Shown here one piece after another: positions 5,179-11,675 of a DNA stretch of 13,681 nucleotides; the stretch's first letter is position 1, and the number at the start of each line of letters is the position of its first letter. Position numbers and translations under genes: made by a program. Below the pieces are notes generated by a model, which had not been told where the DNA came from, did not search any database, and saw only the letters and a program-made list of their open reading frames with translations. This stretch comes from an uncultured Holophagaceae bacterium (lineage in GTDB: Bacteria; Acidobacteriota; Holophagae; Holophagales; Holophagaceae). The stretch spans positions 1-13,681 of the forward strand of contig CAIRAS010000408.1 in the NCBI GenBank assembly GCA_903876615.1, given 5' to 3'.

Positions 5179-8166
5179 GTGACCAGCCTCAAACTCCGCC
5201 TGCTCGCCCTGATCCTCCTGCCGTGGCTTTTGACCTGCGGTGGTGGGGGAGGCGGCAGCATTCCCGCTCCGGCGGTGACGACCTACACCGTCACCTTTGT
5301 CGCCGGTACGGGCGGCACCCTCACGGGCAGCACCACCCAGACCGTGACCTCGGGCGGCAATGCCACTCCTGTCACCGCCGTGCCCAATGCAGGCTACACC
5401 TTTACCAACTGGACCGGCGCGGGCGTCACCACCAGCGTCGCCAACCCCTTCACGGTCCCCGGCGTCACCAGCAACCTCACGGTCACTGCCAACTTCACGG
5501 CCATCAGTGCCGCAGCACCCATCCAGGTCCTGATGAACGGGGACTTCGAGCAGCTCTCACCCATGGCCTGGAAGGGCGACCCCGTCATCCAGGACGCCCC
5601 GGGCTCCTCCGACCCGGGTATCGTCCCGCACCTGGGGATCAACTTCGCCTGGCTGGGCGGCTATGGCATCGTGGCCTCGGACCAGATCACCCAGGACTTC
5701 TTCATTCCGGCCACCGCCACGGCCGCCACGCTCAGCTTCTACCTGAAGATCGTCACGGACGAGACTGGCACCACTGAGAAGGACACCCTCACGGTCGCGG
5801 CCCTCGACACGGCCAACGCCACCCTCGGCACCCTGGTCGCCCGATCCAACCTCAACGCCTCCGGCTACACCGCTGTCACCGCAGACCTACTCCCCTACAA
5901 GGGACGGACCATCCGCCTCTCGTTCAAGAGCCTCGAGGACGCACAGAACGCCACCAGCTTCCTGGTCGATGATGTGGCGACTGCCATCACAGTGCCCCAG
6001 GCTGCGGACCTCAAGCCGTTCATCTCCAGCTTCACGCCCACCACGGGCCTCGCGGGCGAGACGACCATCCAGGTCACCGGGGGGAACTTCTTCGGGGTCC
6101 TCGGGGTGGCCCTCGGCAGTCTCACCGCCACCTATGCCGTCACGGACGGGACCACCCTGAGCACCGTCATCCCCGCGGGCACGGCCAACGGCAGCGTCCC
6201 CATCAGCATCACCAGCCTCCAAGGGACAGGGGTCTCCACCACCAGCTTCACGGTGTCCTACGGCGTACCGACCGTCACGGGCGTGAACCCCACCCAAGGC
6301 CCCGTGGGCACCCCGGTGATCATCACGGGCACCTACCTGGGCTACGCCAGTTCCACCCTCACCCTGAACGGGCAGGCCCTCACCCTCTCGAGCCGGAGCG
6401 CCAGCCAGCTCACCTTTACGGTGCCATCCGGCGCCAGCACCGGCAGCCTGGTGGTCAGCACGCCCGGAGGATCGGTGCCCCGGACCTTCACCGTCACCAC
6501 CGGAACCTCCACCTTCGACTTCCACCTGGAGAAAGTCCTGCTGACCCAGAGCACGCAGTCCCTGGACAATGCCGTGCCCATCATCGCCGGGAAGAACGGC
6601 CTGATCCGCGCCTTCGTACTGGCCAACGCCGCGAACACCGCCACGCCAGCGGTCCGGATCACGCTGAAGAACAACGGCGTCGCTGTGCCGGGTTACCCGA
6701 AGACCATTGCGGCCCCTGGTAGCAGCGTGCCCCTCGCCCTGGACGAGACCACCGCGACCAGCAGCTGGAACCTGCCCGTGCCGGGCACGGACCTGACGAC
6801 CCCCCTGGGCTCGGGCTACAGCCTCCTGGCGGAAGTGGATGCCACGGGCGCCGTGACGGAGGCGGACAAGACGAACAACGCCCTCACTGTCCTGCTGAAG
6901 GGCGCCACGGTGCCGATCTTCAAGACCACGATCTTCCCGGTGGTGCTGGCCAGCGGGAACGGTAATGTCACTGCGGCCAACAAGGATGCCTGGGCCGCCC
7001 GGCTCGCCAAGATGTATCCGGTGGCCAGCGTGGACGTGGCCGTCGGGGTCACCTTCACGGGATCAGTCTCCACCCTTAGCTCCGACGGCACCGGCTGGAG
7101 CAAGCTGCTCAGCGACCTTGCCCTCAAGCATCAGACCGACGGTGCCTCGGATCGCTACTACTTCGGGGCCCTGAGTGTGAGCTATGCCTCGGGCGTGGCC
7201 GGCCTTGGCTACGTGCCCTCTTCCTCATCTTCCGCTTTCACCTCCCGCACCGCCCTCGGCTGGGACAAGACGGGATACCAGGACGGCGGGAACTTCGCCG
7301 AGGTCTTCGCCCACGAGACGGGGCACAACATGGGGCGCGGCCACAGTCCCTGCCCGACCTCTGGCTCGAACGTCCCGACCGGCATCGACCCGGCCTATCC
7401 TTACGCCGGCGGGCTCATCGGGCTGTGGGGCTACGACACCGAACTCAATCAGTGGCTGTCCCCGCTGACCTGCAAGGACATCATGGCTTACTGCTCCCCC
7501 GTGTGGGTCAGCGACTACACCTACCAGAAGATCCTGGACTTCCGCGGCGGCACCAGCGGCTTCCTCAAGGTCGTAGCCGAGGATGCGCCCCTGGTACAGC
7601 CCCTGGCCACCCCTCGGGAGTGCCTCCTCGTGCGTGGCCTGATCCACGAAGATGGCAACGTCGAGCTGCTGCCCTCCTTCCGGACTCGGGCCCTGCCGTC
7701 CGCACCACCCCCTGACGGGGACTACAGCCTGGCCTGCCTCGATGCGCAGGGCTCCACGCTCTTCAGCACGCCGCTGGACCTGCTCGAAATCGGCTGCTCG
7801 CCCGCGGGGCGCGAACGCCACTTCCTGGTGGCACTGCCCCTGGATGCGCCGACGCTGGACGCGGTCGCGGGACTGAGCGTCCTGCGGGGAAGCCAGGCCG
7901 TGAGCGGACTTCGGGGCCTCTCGAAGGCTGCGGCCCGCGCGGCCCCGGCGCCCGAGTCCCGGCGGCTCACTCCCGAGCAGGTCCAGTTCCGGTGGGATGC
8001 GACGCTGCACCCCGCGGCCCTGGTGCGCGATGCGGACAGCGGCGAAGTGATCGCGGTCCTTGGGGGCGGCAGCCAGACTCTCGCAACGCATGCGAAGCGC
8101 TTCGAGGTAGTGCTGAGCGATGGCGTGAGCGGGCCGACCCACCGCCTGGAAACCAGCGCCGAGTAG
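5179..8166 (+). CDS. Surface lipoprotein-like metzincin-type zinc protease with InlB, CBM-like, IPT/TIG and CARDB-like domains
   Basis: GTG 5179 lies 8 nt after the previous stop, gives 995 residues and immediately starts a signal peptide; the frame upstream is the previous gene in another phase. The lipobox is LLTC (Cys20), unusual in having Thr at -1. A Gly6-PAP linker and one 74-residue InlB repeat (34-107) follow, matching the previous protein. Next come a beta-sandwich resembling carbohydrate-binding modules (about 110-275, starting MNGDFE), two IPT/TIG domains (about 280-362 and 363-440), and a CARDB-like domain (about 445-573). The protease domain (about 575-790) has the full metzincin zinc motif HETGHNMGRGH at 712-722 and a Met-turn IMAYC at 768-772. 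A beta-rich tail ends the protein. It probably cleaves extracellular proteins or glycoproteins; the exact peptidase family (M66-like is one option) is not settled. The SD is weak (AGG 5169-5171). Confidence 0.85.
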   Translation: MTSLKLRLLALILLPWLLTCGGGGGGSIPAPAVTTYTVTFVAGTGGTLTGSTTQTVTSGGNATPVTAVPNAGYTFTNWTGAGVTTSVANPFTVPGVTSNLTVTANFTAISAAAPIQVLMNGDFEQLSPMAWKGDPVIQDAPGSSDPGIVPHLGINFAWLGGYGIVASDQITQDFFIPATATAATLSFYLKIVTDETGTTEKDTLTVAALDTANATLGTLVARSNLNASGYTAVTADLLPYKGRTIRLSFKSLEDAQNATSFLVDDVATAITVPQAADLKPFISSFTPTTGLAGETTIQVTGGNFFGVLGVALGSLTATYAVTDGTTLSTVIPAGTANGSVPISITSLQGTGVSTTSFTVSYGVPTVTGVNPTQGPVGTPVIITGTYLGYASSTLTLNGQALTLSSRSASQLTFTVPSGASTGSLVVSTPGGSVPRTFTVTTGTSTFDFHLEKVLLTQSTQSLDNAVPIIAGKNGLIRAFVLANAANTATPAVRITLKNNGVAVPGYPKTIAAPGSSVPLALDETTATSSWNLPVPGTDLTTPLGSGYSLLAEVDATGAVTEADKTNNALTVLLKGATVPIFKTTIFPVVLASGNGNVTAANKDAWAARLAKMYPVASVDVAVGVTFTGSVSTLSSDGTGWSKLLSDLALKHQTDGASDRYYFGALSVSYASGVAGLGYVPSSSSSAFTSRTALGWDKTGYQDGGNFAEVFAHETGHNMGRGHSPCPTSGSNVPTGIDPAYPYAGGLIGLWGYDTELNQWLSPLTCKDIMAYCSPVWVSDYTYQKILDFRGGTSGFLKVVAEDAPLVQPLATPRECLLVRGLIHEDGNVELLPSFRTRALPSAPPPDGDYSLACLDAQGSTLFSTPLDLLEIGCSPAGRERHFLVALPLDAPTLDAVAGLSVLRGSQAVSGLRGLSKAAARAAPAPESRRLTPEQVQFRWDATLHPAALVRDADSGEVIAVLGGGSQTLATHAKRFEVVLSDGVSGPTHRLETSAE
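5278..5499 (+). repeat. Single InlB-type 74-aa repeat, paralogous to the four-unit array
   Basis: This segment encodes one unit of the same length and pattern as the array at 3803-4690 and is closest by eye to the first unit, sharing TVTFVAG.GGTLTG, QTVTSGG and GYTFT.WTG. Together with the shared Gly6-PAP linker it suggests that the front ends of the two lipoprotein genes arose by duplication. Confidence 0.85.
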
Positions 8167-8199
8167 CTTCCACGACGGCCTCCCGGCTTGGCCCACCCC

Positions 8200-8224
8200 G
8201 GCATCCAGCATGCCCTCCGGTTTT
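8200..8224 (+). terminator. Weak candidate terminator after the export cassette
   Basis: GGCAT at 8200-8204 and ATGCC at 8210-8214 can form a 5-bp stem with a 5-nt loop, followed at 8221-8224 by four T. The 6-nt gap before the T-run and the short stem make this a poor intrinsic terminator; Rho-dependent ending or read-through into the next gene is possible. Confidence 0.25.
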
Positions 8225-8292
8225 CGCGCGTGAGTAAAAAACCATTTCGTGAGAGAATGTTCGATCCTCTGTACACGGTCCTCCGGGTGCCT

Positions 8293-10203
8293 ATGCCGCG
8301 CACGCATTTCCAGCTCCTCTCGAACTGCTCAGATGAGCAGCTCCGGACCATCTGCGAACACCGCCACCTGCCCATCCCCATCCGCTGGGAAGAGGGTACC
8401 GAAGGCCGGATGCGTCTCCTGAAGACCATGGTCTTCCACCTGGAGGACCACAAGCGGCTGTCCGACACCTTGGTTGACCTCGATAGCGAATCCCTGGTGG
8501 CCCTCAAGCACCTGGCTGCCGAGGGCACCCTGCCCGCCTCGCCGCTCCTCAAGACCCTCAGCGACCTCGGGCTGGTCCTGCCCGACGGCCCCGCCTGGGT
8601 CGTGGCCGAGCGGGTGGCCGATGCCCTGGATGACTTCGATGATGGCGACTTCAGCTTCCAGGCTCCACCGGAAGTGAAGCTGCGCCATGCCGAGCCCTTC
8701 CGCTTCTCGCTGGCCCTCACCAGCGTCCTGCTGCGCTGTGTCGCCGGCCTGCGGGTGCTCAAGGGCGGCCTGCCCGCCAAGAAGGAGCTGGGCCTGCTCA
8801 TGCAGCGCAACGCCATGCTGCACGAGGAGCAGGACGCCACGCTGCTCTTCACGCTGCTGCACCGACTGGGCCTGCTGTGGAACCGGGACGGCCGGGTGGA
8901 GACCCTGCTCCCCGCCGTAACCAGCCATCCGCCCCGATGGGTGGCGGAGCGGGCCTTTGCCAGTCTGCTCGAGCACGACCTCAAAGCCTGGGGCATGCCG
9001 CCTGCAGAGGACCGCCACTTCCTCATGCAGCACCTGCTGGAGCGCCGAGGCCAGACCCTGGCCGTCCAGCCCTTCCTGGCCTTCCTGGAGACCCTGCATC
9101 CCCTGGACGAGGAGCGCACCCGCACCGTGTTTCTGCCCTTCCTGGGCCGCATGGGCATCATCCATGGCGACGGGACCCTCGCCCACCTCCGCCTCACGGA
9201 GCACGGGGAGGCCCTGGCGCACGAGTATCTGCTGCGGGACCTCAAGGGCACCGCGGCCCACTGGCTGCCCCTGGAGCAGGAGCAGCCCATGATCATGCAG
9301 CCCACCCTGGAGCTGCTGACGCCCCTGCTGCAGAATCCCCACCGGCTGCTCCAGCTGGCGCAGCTGGCCGAGGTGGAAGCCCTGGACGCCATGGGCACCT
9401 TCCGGGTGAGTCATGCCACCCTGGTGCGCGCCCTGGACTCGGGCGTGCCCCTCGAAGAACTGGGCCAGCGCCTCGGCGCCGCCACCCAGACCCTGCCCCA
9501 GCCCCTGCTTCAGCTGCTGGAGGACCTCTCCCGCCGGGTGGGCGAGGTGGAGGTGCACCAGGGTGTGAAGCTCATCCGCGCCCGCACGGCCCAGCTGGCT
9601 GACGAGCTGAAGCTCCGGCCCGAGCTGGGGCCCCTGAAGCTGGCCTCCATCTCGGACACGGTGGTGGAAGTCCGCGGCGACGGCAATGCCCATGCTCTGC
9701 TCAAGCAGGCCGGCTTCATGCCCAAGCCCGGCCGCTTCCTGGCCCTCAGCGTGGACTCCGACGAGAAGCTCTACCTGTGGGCCCTGGCGGCCCTGGCCTT
9801 CGTGGACGAGAAGGGCATGAACCATCACCTGGAGCCCGTGCAGCAGATGGTTCGCTCAGCCCTGCAGCGCCTCCACGACGAGGACCCGTCGCTCTACCAG
9901 GAAGTCCAGCGGCGGATCCCGATGCTGCACCTGGGCGGCGAGGACCAGCTGGCCGAAGAGGTCCAGCGCATCCTGGAATACGCCGCGGGCCACACCCTGA
10001 TGGTGGAGCTCACCTACCTGCCCCCGGCGGCCCACCGCACGCAGCTGCGGCGGGTGTCCCCGCGCACCATCCACGAGGACCACCTGCTGGCCTTCTGCCA
10101 CCTGCACCAGGAAGAAATGGCCTTCCGGGTCACCCGCATCCAGGGCGTCAAGCTCCTGAACGAGCGTGGCTGGACCCCCTCCAATCACAGCCAGGCGGGA
10201 TGA
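8293..10203 (+). CDS. Helicase-associated (XPB/Ssl2 N-terminal-type, Helicase_C_3) protein with C-terminal WYL-like domain
   Basis: A cytosolic protein of 636 residues from ATG 8293. GTG 8230 or ATG 8257 would add 21 or 12 residues and none has a strong SD; 8293 sits just before the folded-looking start HFQLLSNCSDEQL. Residues about 330-480 (QPMIMQPTLELLTPLL, then an FRVSHATLVRALDSG segment, LPQPLLQLLEDL and VEVHQGVKLIRAR) match the Helicase_C_3 pattern, the same domain that begins XPB. Residues about 565-630 (LMVELTYLPPAAHRTQLRRVSPRTI, then MAFRVTRIQGVKLL) resemble a WYL ligand-sensing domain. No Walker A or DEAD box is seen, so it has no motor. A role as partner or regulator of XPB is inferred from the shared domain and from mycobacterial Rv0862c beside Rv0861c. 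It converges with the next gene, 9 nt apart. Confidence 0.75.
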   Translation: MPRTHFQLLSNCSDEQLRTICEHRHLPIPIRWEEGTEGRMRLLKTMVFHLEDHKRLSDTLVDLDSESLVALKHLAAEGTLPASPLLKTLSDLGLVLPDGPAWVVAERVADALDDFDDGDFSFQAPPEVKLRHAEPFRFSLALTSVLLRCVAGLRVLKGGLPAKKELGLLMQRNAMLHEEQDATLLFTLLHRLGLLWNRDGRVETLLPAVTSHPPRWVAERAFASLLEHDLKAWGMPPAEDRHFLMQHLLERRGQTLAVQPFLAFLETLHPLDEERTRTVFLPFLGRMGIIHGDGTLAHLRLTEHGEALAHEYLLRDLKGTAAHWLPLEQEQPMIMQPTLELLTPLLQNPHRLLQLAQLAEVEALDAMGTFRVSHATLVRALDSGVPLEELGQRLGAATQTLPQPLLQLLEDLSRRVGEVEVHQGVKLIRARTAQLADELKLRPELGPLKLASISDTVVEVRGDGNAHALLKQAGFMPKPGRFLALSVDSDEKLYLWALAALAFVDEKGMNHHLEPVQQMVRSALQRLHDEDPSLYQEVQRRIPMLHLGGEDQLAEEVQRILEYAAGHTLMVELTYLPPAAHRTQLRRVSPRTIHEDHLLAFCHLHQEEMAFRVTRIQGVKLLNERGWTPSNHSQAG

Positions 10204-10212
10204 GGGTCCCGC

Positions 10213-10500
10213 CTAGCCGACGAGCTCTTTCAGCCGCTTGTCCACGACATCCGCCAATTTCTCGACCACTTCGCGGTTCTCATTGCGGGCGGCCTGGATC
10301 TCCTTCTCCAGCTTCCGCTCGGTCTGCATGACGGACTTCTGGATCTGGGAGAGCACGCCCTTGATGTCATCCAGGTCGTTGAGCAGGTTGTTCAGGCGCG
10401 GGTCCGGCGGCCGGCTGTTGCCGAACACACCCAGGCCAGCCAGCACCGTGGCGAGGGCCGAGAGCACGAGGATCAGGAGGAGCAGGGGATTGCTGGCCAT
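10213..10500 (-). CDS. Small single-span membrane protein with coiled-coil tail, function unknown
   Basis: A protein of 95 residues from ATG 10500, which has an SD (AAGG at 10511-10508) with 7-nt spacing; an in-frame GTG at 10506 would add two residues. Residues about 5-27 are a hydrophobic segment (LLLLILVLSALATVLAGLGVF), followed by a short proline linker and a highly charged heptad-patterned region to the end (DDIKGVLSQIQKSV, then KLEKEIQAA and DVVDKRLKEL) expected to form a coiled coil. The tail could lie on either side of the membrane. It follows the sigma operon by about 40 nt and may be its last gene or have its own promoter (TAGACT at 10523-10518). No family is recognised. Confidence 0.7.
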   Translation of the reverse strand: MASNPLLLLILVLSALATVLAGLGVFGNSRPPDPRLNNLLNDLDDIKGVLSQIQKSVMQTERKLEKEIQAARNENREVVEKLADVVDKRLKELVG

Positions 10501-10540
10501 GGGCACACCTTGCCCCGAGTCTAGCCAGGACCGTGCCGAA

Positions 10541-11056
10541 CTACGGTTTCTGCTTCACCCGCTGGTAGTCGTCGCTGACGCCCCTCAGGGGTTTCTCAAC
10601 AGGGATGACCAGGTAGGGCTCTGCCTTGGGGCTGTTTTTACGGGAAGCCAGCTGCAGTTTCTGCTGAACTTCTTCCTTGGCCTGGCGCTCCCGGGCCACC
10701 TCGGTGGCATGGCTGGCGGCGAGCCGGGTCAGCTCCTGCTCCTGCCGCTGCGCCTGCACCGCCAGGTCGTCGGCCCGGTGCTTGTGCTGGAAACCCCAGT
10801 TGCCAACCCCGGCCAGGGCCGCCAGGAGGGGCAGGGCCGCGGCGGCCAGCAGGCCCCAGGTGGGTCGCCGGCGCTGGGTGCGGCTGCGGCGCAGGGCCTC
10901 GCGGCGCAGGTCGTCGGCGAGCGCCTTGAGTTCCGGGGAGGGTTCCACCGCCTGTACTTCCGCGGAGGCCCCGAGGCCCAGCAGGTCGCGGAGTTCCGCT
11001 CGCAACTGGACGTCCTCGACGGGTTCAAAGCGCCGAGCGGGATCAGACCAGGACAT
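10541..11056 (-). CDS. Single-span membrane protein, probable anti-sigma-type regulator of the adjacent ECF sigma
   Basis: A protein of 171 residues. ATG 11056 has a perfect SD (AGGAGG at 11067-11062, 5-nt spacing) inside the end of the sigma gene, and the two genes overlap by 14 nt, pointing to translational coupling. Residues 1-65 are charged and soluble, residues about 66-86 form one transmembrane helix (WGLLAAAALPLLAALAGVGNW), and residues 90-140 are a charged coiled-coil-like region, followed by a short tail containing YLVIPVEKPL. Position, coupling and topology fit an anti-sigma factor holding the sigma at the membrane. However, the HxxxCxxC zinc motif of ZAS anti-sigmas is absent (the protein has no cysteine), so the role rests on context. 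Confidence 0.7.
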   Translation of the reverse strand: MSWSDPARRFEPVEDVQLRAELRDLLGLGASAEVQAVEPSPELKALADDLRREALRRSRTQRRRPTWGLLAAAALPLLAALAGVGNWGFQHKHRADDLAVQAQRQEQELTRLAASHATEVARERQAKEEVQQKLQLASRKNSPKAEPYLVIPVEKPLRGVSDDYQRVKQKP

Positions 11057-11558
11057 GCACGCCTCCTGCGGGATTGAGTTGATCTTTCAGCTGGGCCTTG
11101 GCCCGGTGGATGCGGGTCTTCACGGTGGCCTCGGGGATGTCGAGGATCTCCGCGATCTCCCGGATGGAGAGGCCTTCCACCACGAAGAGCCAGAGGGCCT
11201 GCCGAAAGGTGGGCGAAAGCATCCGCATCCGTTCCCGGACCTCCAGGCTGAGGACCATGTCCTCGGCATAAGCCGCCTGGCCGGGCTCAGCCACCGCTTC
11301 CAGGCTGATGTTCTGATTCTTCATGGGGCGACGCTCGGTGAGGGACAGGGTGCGGACCGTGCCGTAAAGGAAGGCCGTGGGATGCTCCACGGGAACCTCC
11401 CGCTGCATGAGGATGACGAATGCCTCCTGGGCGATGTCCTCCGGGAAAGTGGCTCCGTAGCGGCGGGCGTAGCTCACCAGCCTTGGATAAAGCTCAGCGA
11501 AGGCGGCATGAAAGGCCTCCTGGGTGCCGAACGGGATTTCCTGGGGGGACTGCGCCAT
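11043..11558 (-). CDS. ECF-type RNA polymerase sigma factor
   Basis: A protein of 171 residues from ATG 11558 with SD GGAG (11567-11564, 5-nt spacing). Region 2 lies at about residues 15-80 and includes the core-binding helix PEDIAQEAFVILMQR. Region 4 lies at about residues 110-162, with the helix-turn-helix LSIREIAEILDIPEATVKTRIHRAKAQL that reads the -35 element. Regions 1.1 and 3 are missing, and length and order are those of the extracytoplasmic-function class. It directs RNA polymerase to a small regulon, normally in response to an envelope or stress cue relayed by a membrane partner. The next gene overlaps it by 14 nt and encodes that likely partner. A GGAACTT box 5' of the gene suggests autoregulation. 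The ECF subgroup cannot be assigned by eye. Confidence 0.9.
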   Translation of the reverse strand: MAQSPQEIPFGTQEAFHAAFAELYPRLVSYARRYGATFPEDIAQEAFVILMQREVPVEHPTAFLYGTVRTLSLTERRPMKNQNISLEAVAEPGQAAYAEDMVLSLEVRERMRMLSPTFRQALWLFVVEGLSIREIAEILDIPEATVKTRIHRAKAQLKDQLNPAGGVHVLV

Positions 11559-11574
11559 TCACACTCCGATGCCC

Positions 11575-11603
11575 AATGATGCCCCAGGTGGGCCGGAAGT
11601 TCC
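11575..11603 (-). promoter_or_regulatory. Candidate ECF-type autoregulatory promoter (GGAACTT-N17-TCATT)
   Basis: On the minus strand GGAACTT (11603-11597) is followed after 17 nt by TCATT (11579-11575). This resembles the sigmaE-type GGAACTT and TC-containing -10 consensus and lies directly before the sigma gene. The start site would be near 11568, leaving a very short leader before ATG 11558 that barely includes the SD, which weakens the case. The -35 box also lies inside the palindrome at 11593-11605. Confidence 0.35.
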
Positions 11604-11605
11604 GG
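11593..11605. promoter_or_regulatory. 13-bp palindrome CCGGAA-G-TTCCGG in the sigma/udg divergent region
   Basis: Two perfectly complementary 6-bp arms surround one base in the 117-bp gap between the divergent sigma and glycosylase genes. It overlaps the candidate -35 box of the sigma promoter and could be an operator serving one or both genes. It may instead reflect chance plus the -35 motif. Confidence 0.35.
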
Positions 11606-11664
11606 ACCAGCTCCTCCGGGAAGCAATCCGGGGGGTTCTCATTCCCTTTCCCGAGCGAGACCCC

Positions 11665-11670
11665 TAGGCT
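11665..11670 (+). promoter_or_regulatory. Candidate -10 box TAGGCT of the uracil-DNA glycosylase gene
   Basis: TAGGCT fits a TAnnnT -10 and has TTCCCT at 11642-11647, 17 nt upstream, as a weak -35. Transcription would start at or near the A of ATG 11676, implying a leaderless or nearly leaderless mRNA. The alternative reading is that TAGG (11665-11668) is a weak SD with 7-nt spacing. Confidence 0.3.
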
Positions 11671-11675
11671 AAGGC

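Noticed and set aside
5088..5777. 229-codon plus-strand frame spanning two cassette genes
   Set aside because: It runs across the stop of one lipoprotein and the signal peptide and repeat of the next in another phase; its H, R, P and Q-rich product has no motif.
7225..8307. 360-codon minus-strand open frame
   Set aside because: It overlaps the conserved protease domain on the other strand and has a composition typical of antisense shadows.
7722..9398. 558-codon minus-strand open frame
   Set aside because: It is antisense across the end of the protease gene and the helicase-associated gene; the product is rich in R, S and C, as expected from reading GC-rich coding DNA backwards.
8329..9828. 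499-codon minus-strand open frame
   Set aside because: It is a complete mirror of the helicase-associated gene in a G, Q, H and E-rich shadow frame, without a plausible start region or domain.
10204..10212. Bidirectional terminator between the convergent genes
   Set aside because: Only 9 nt separate the stops and no stem with a T-run is visible nearby.
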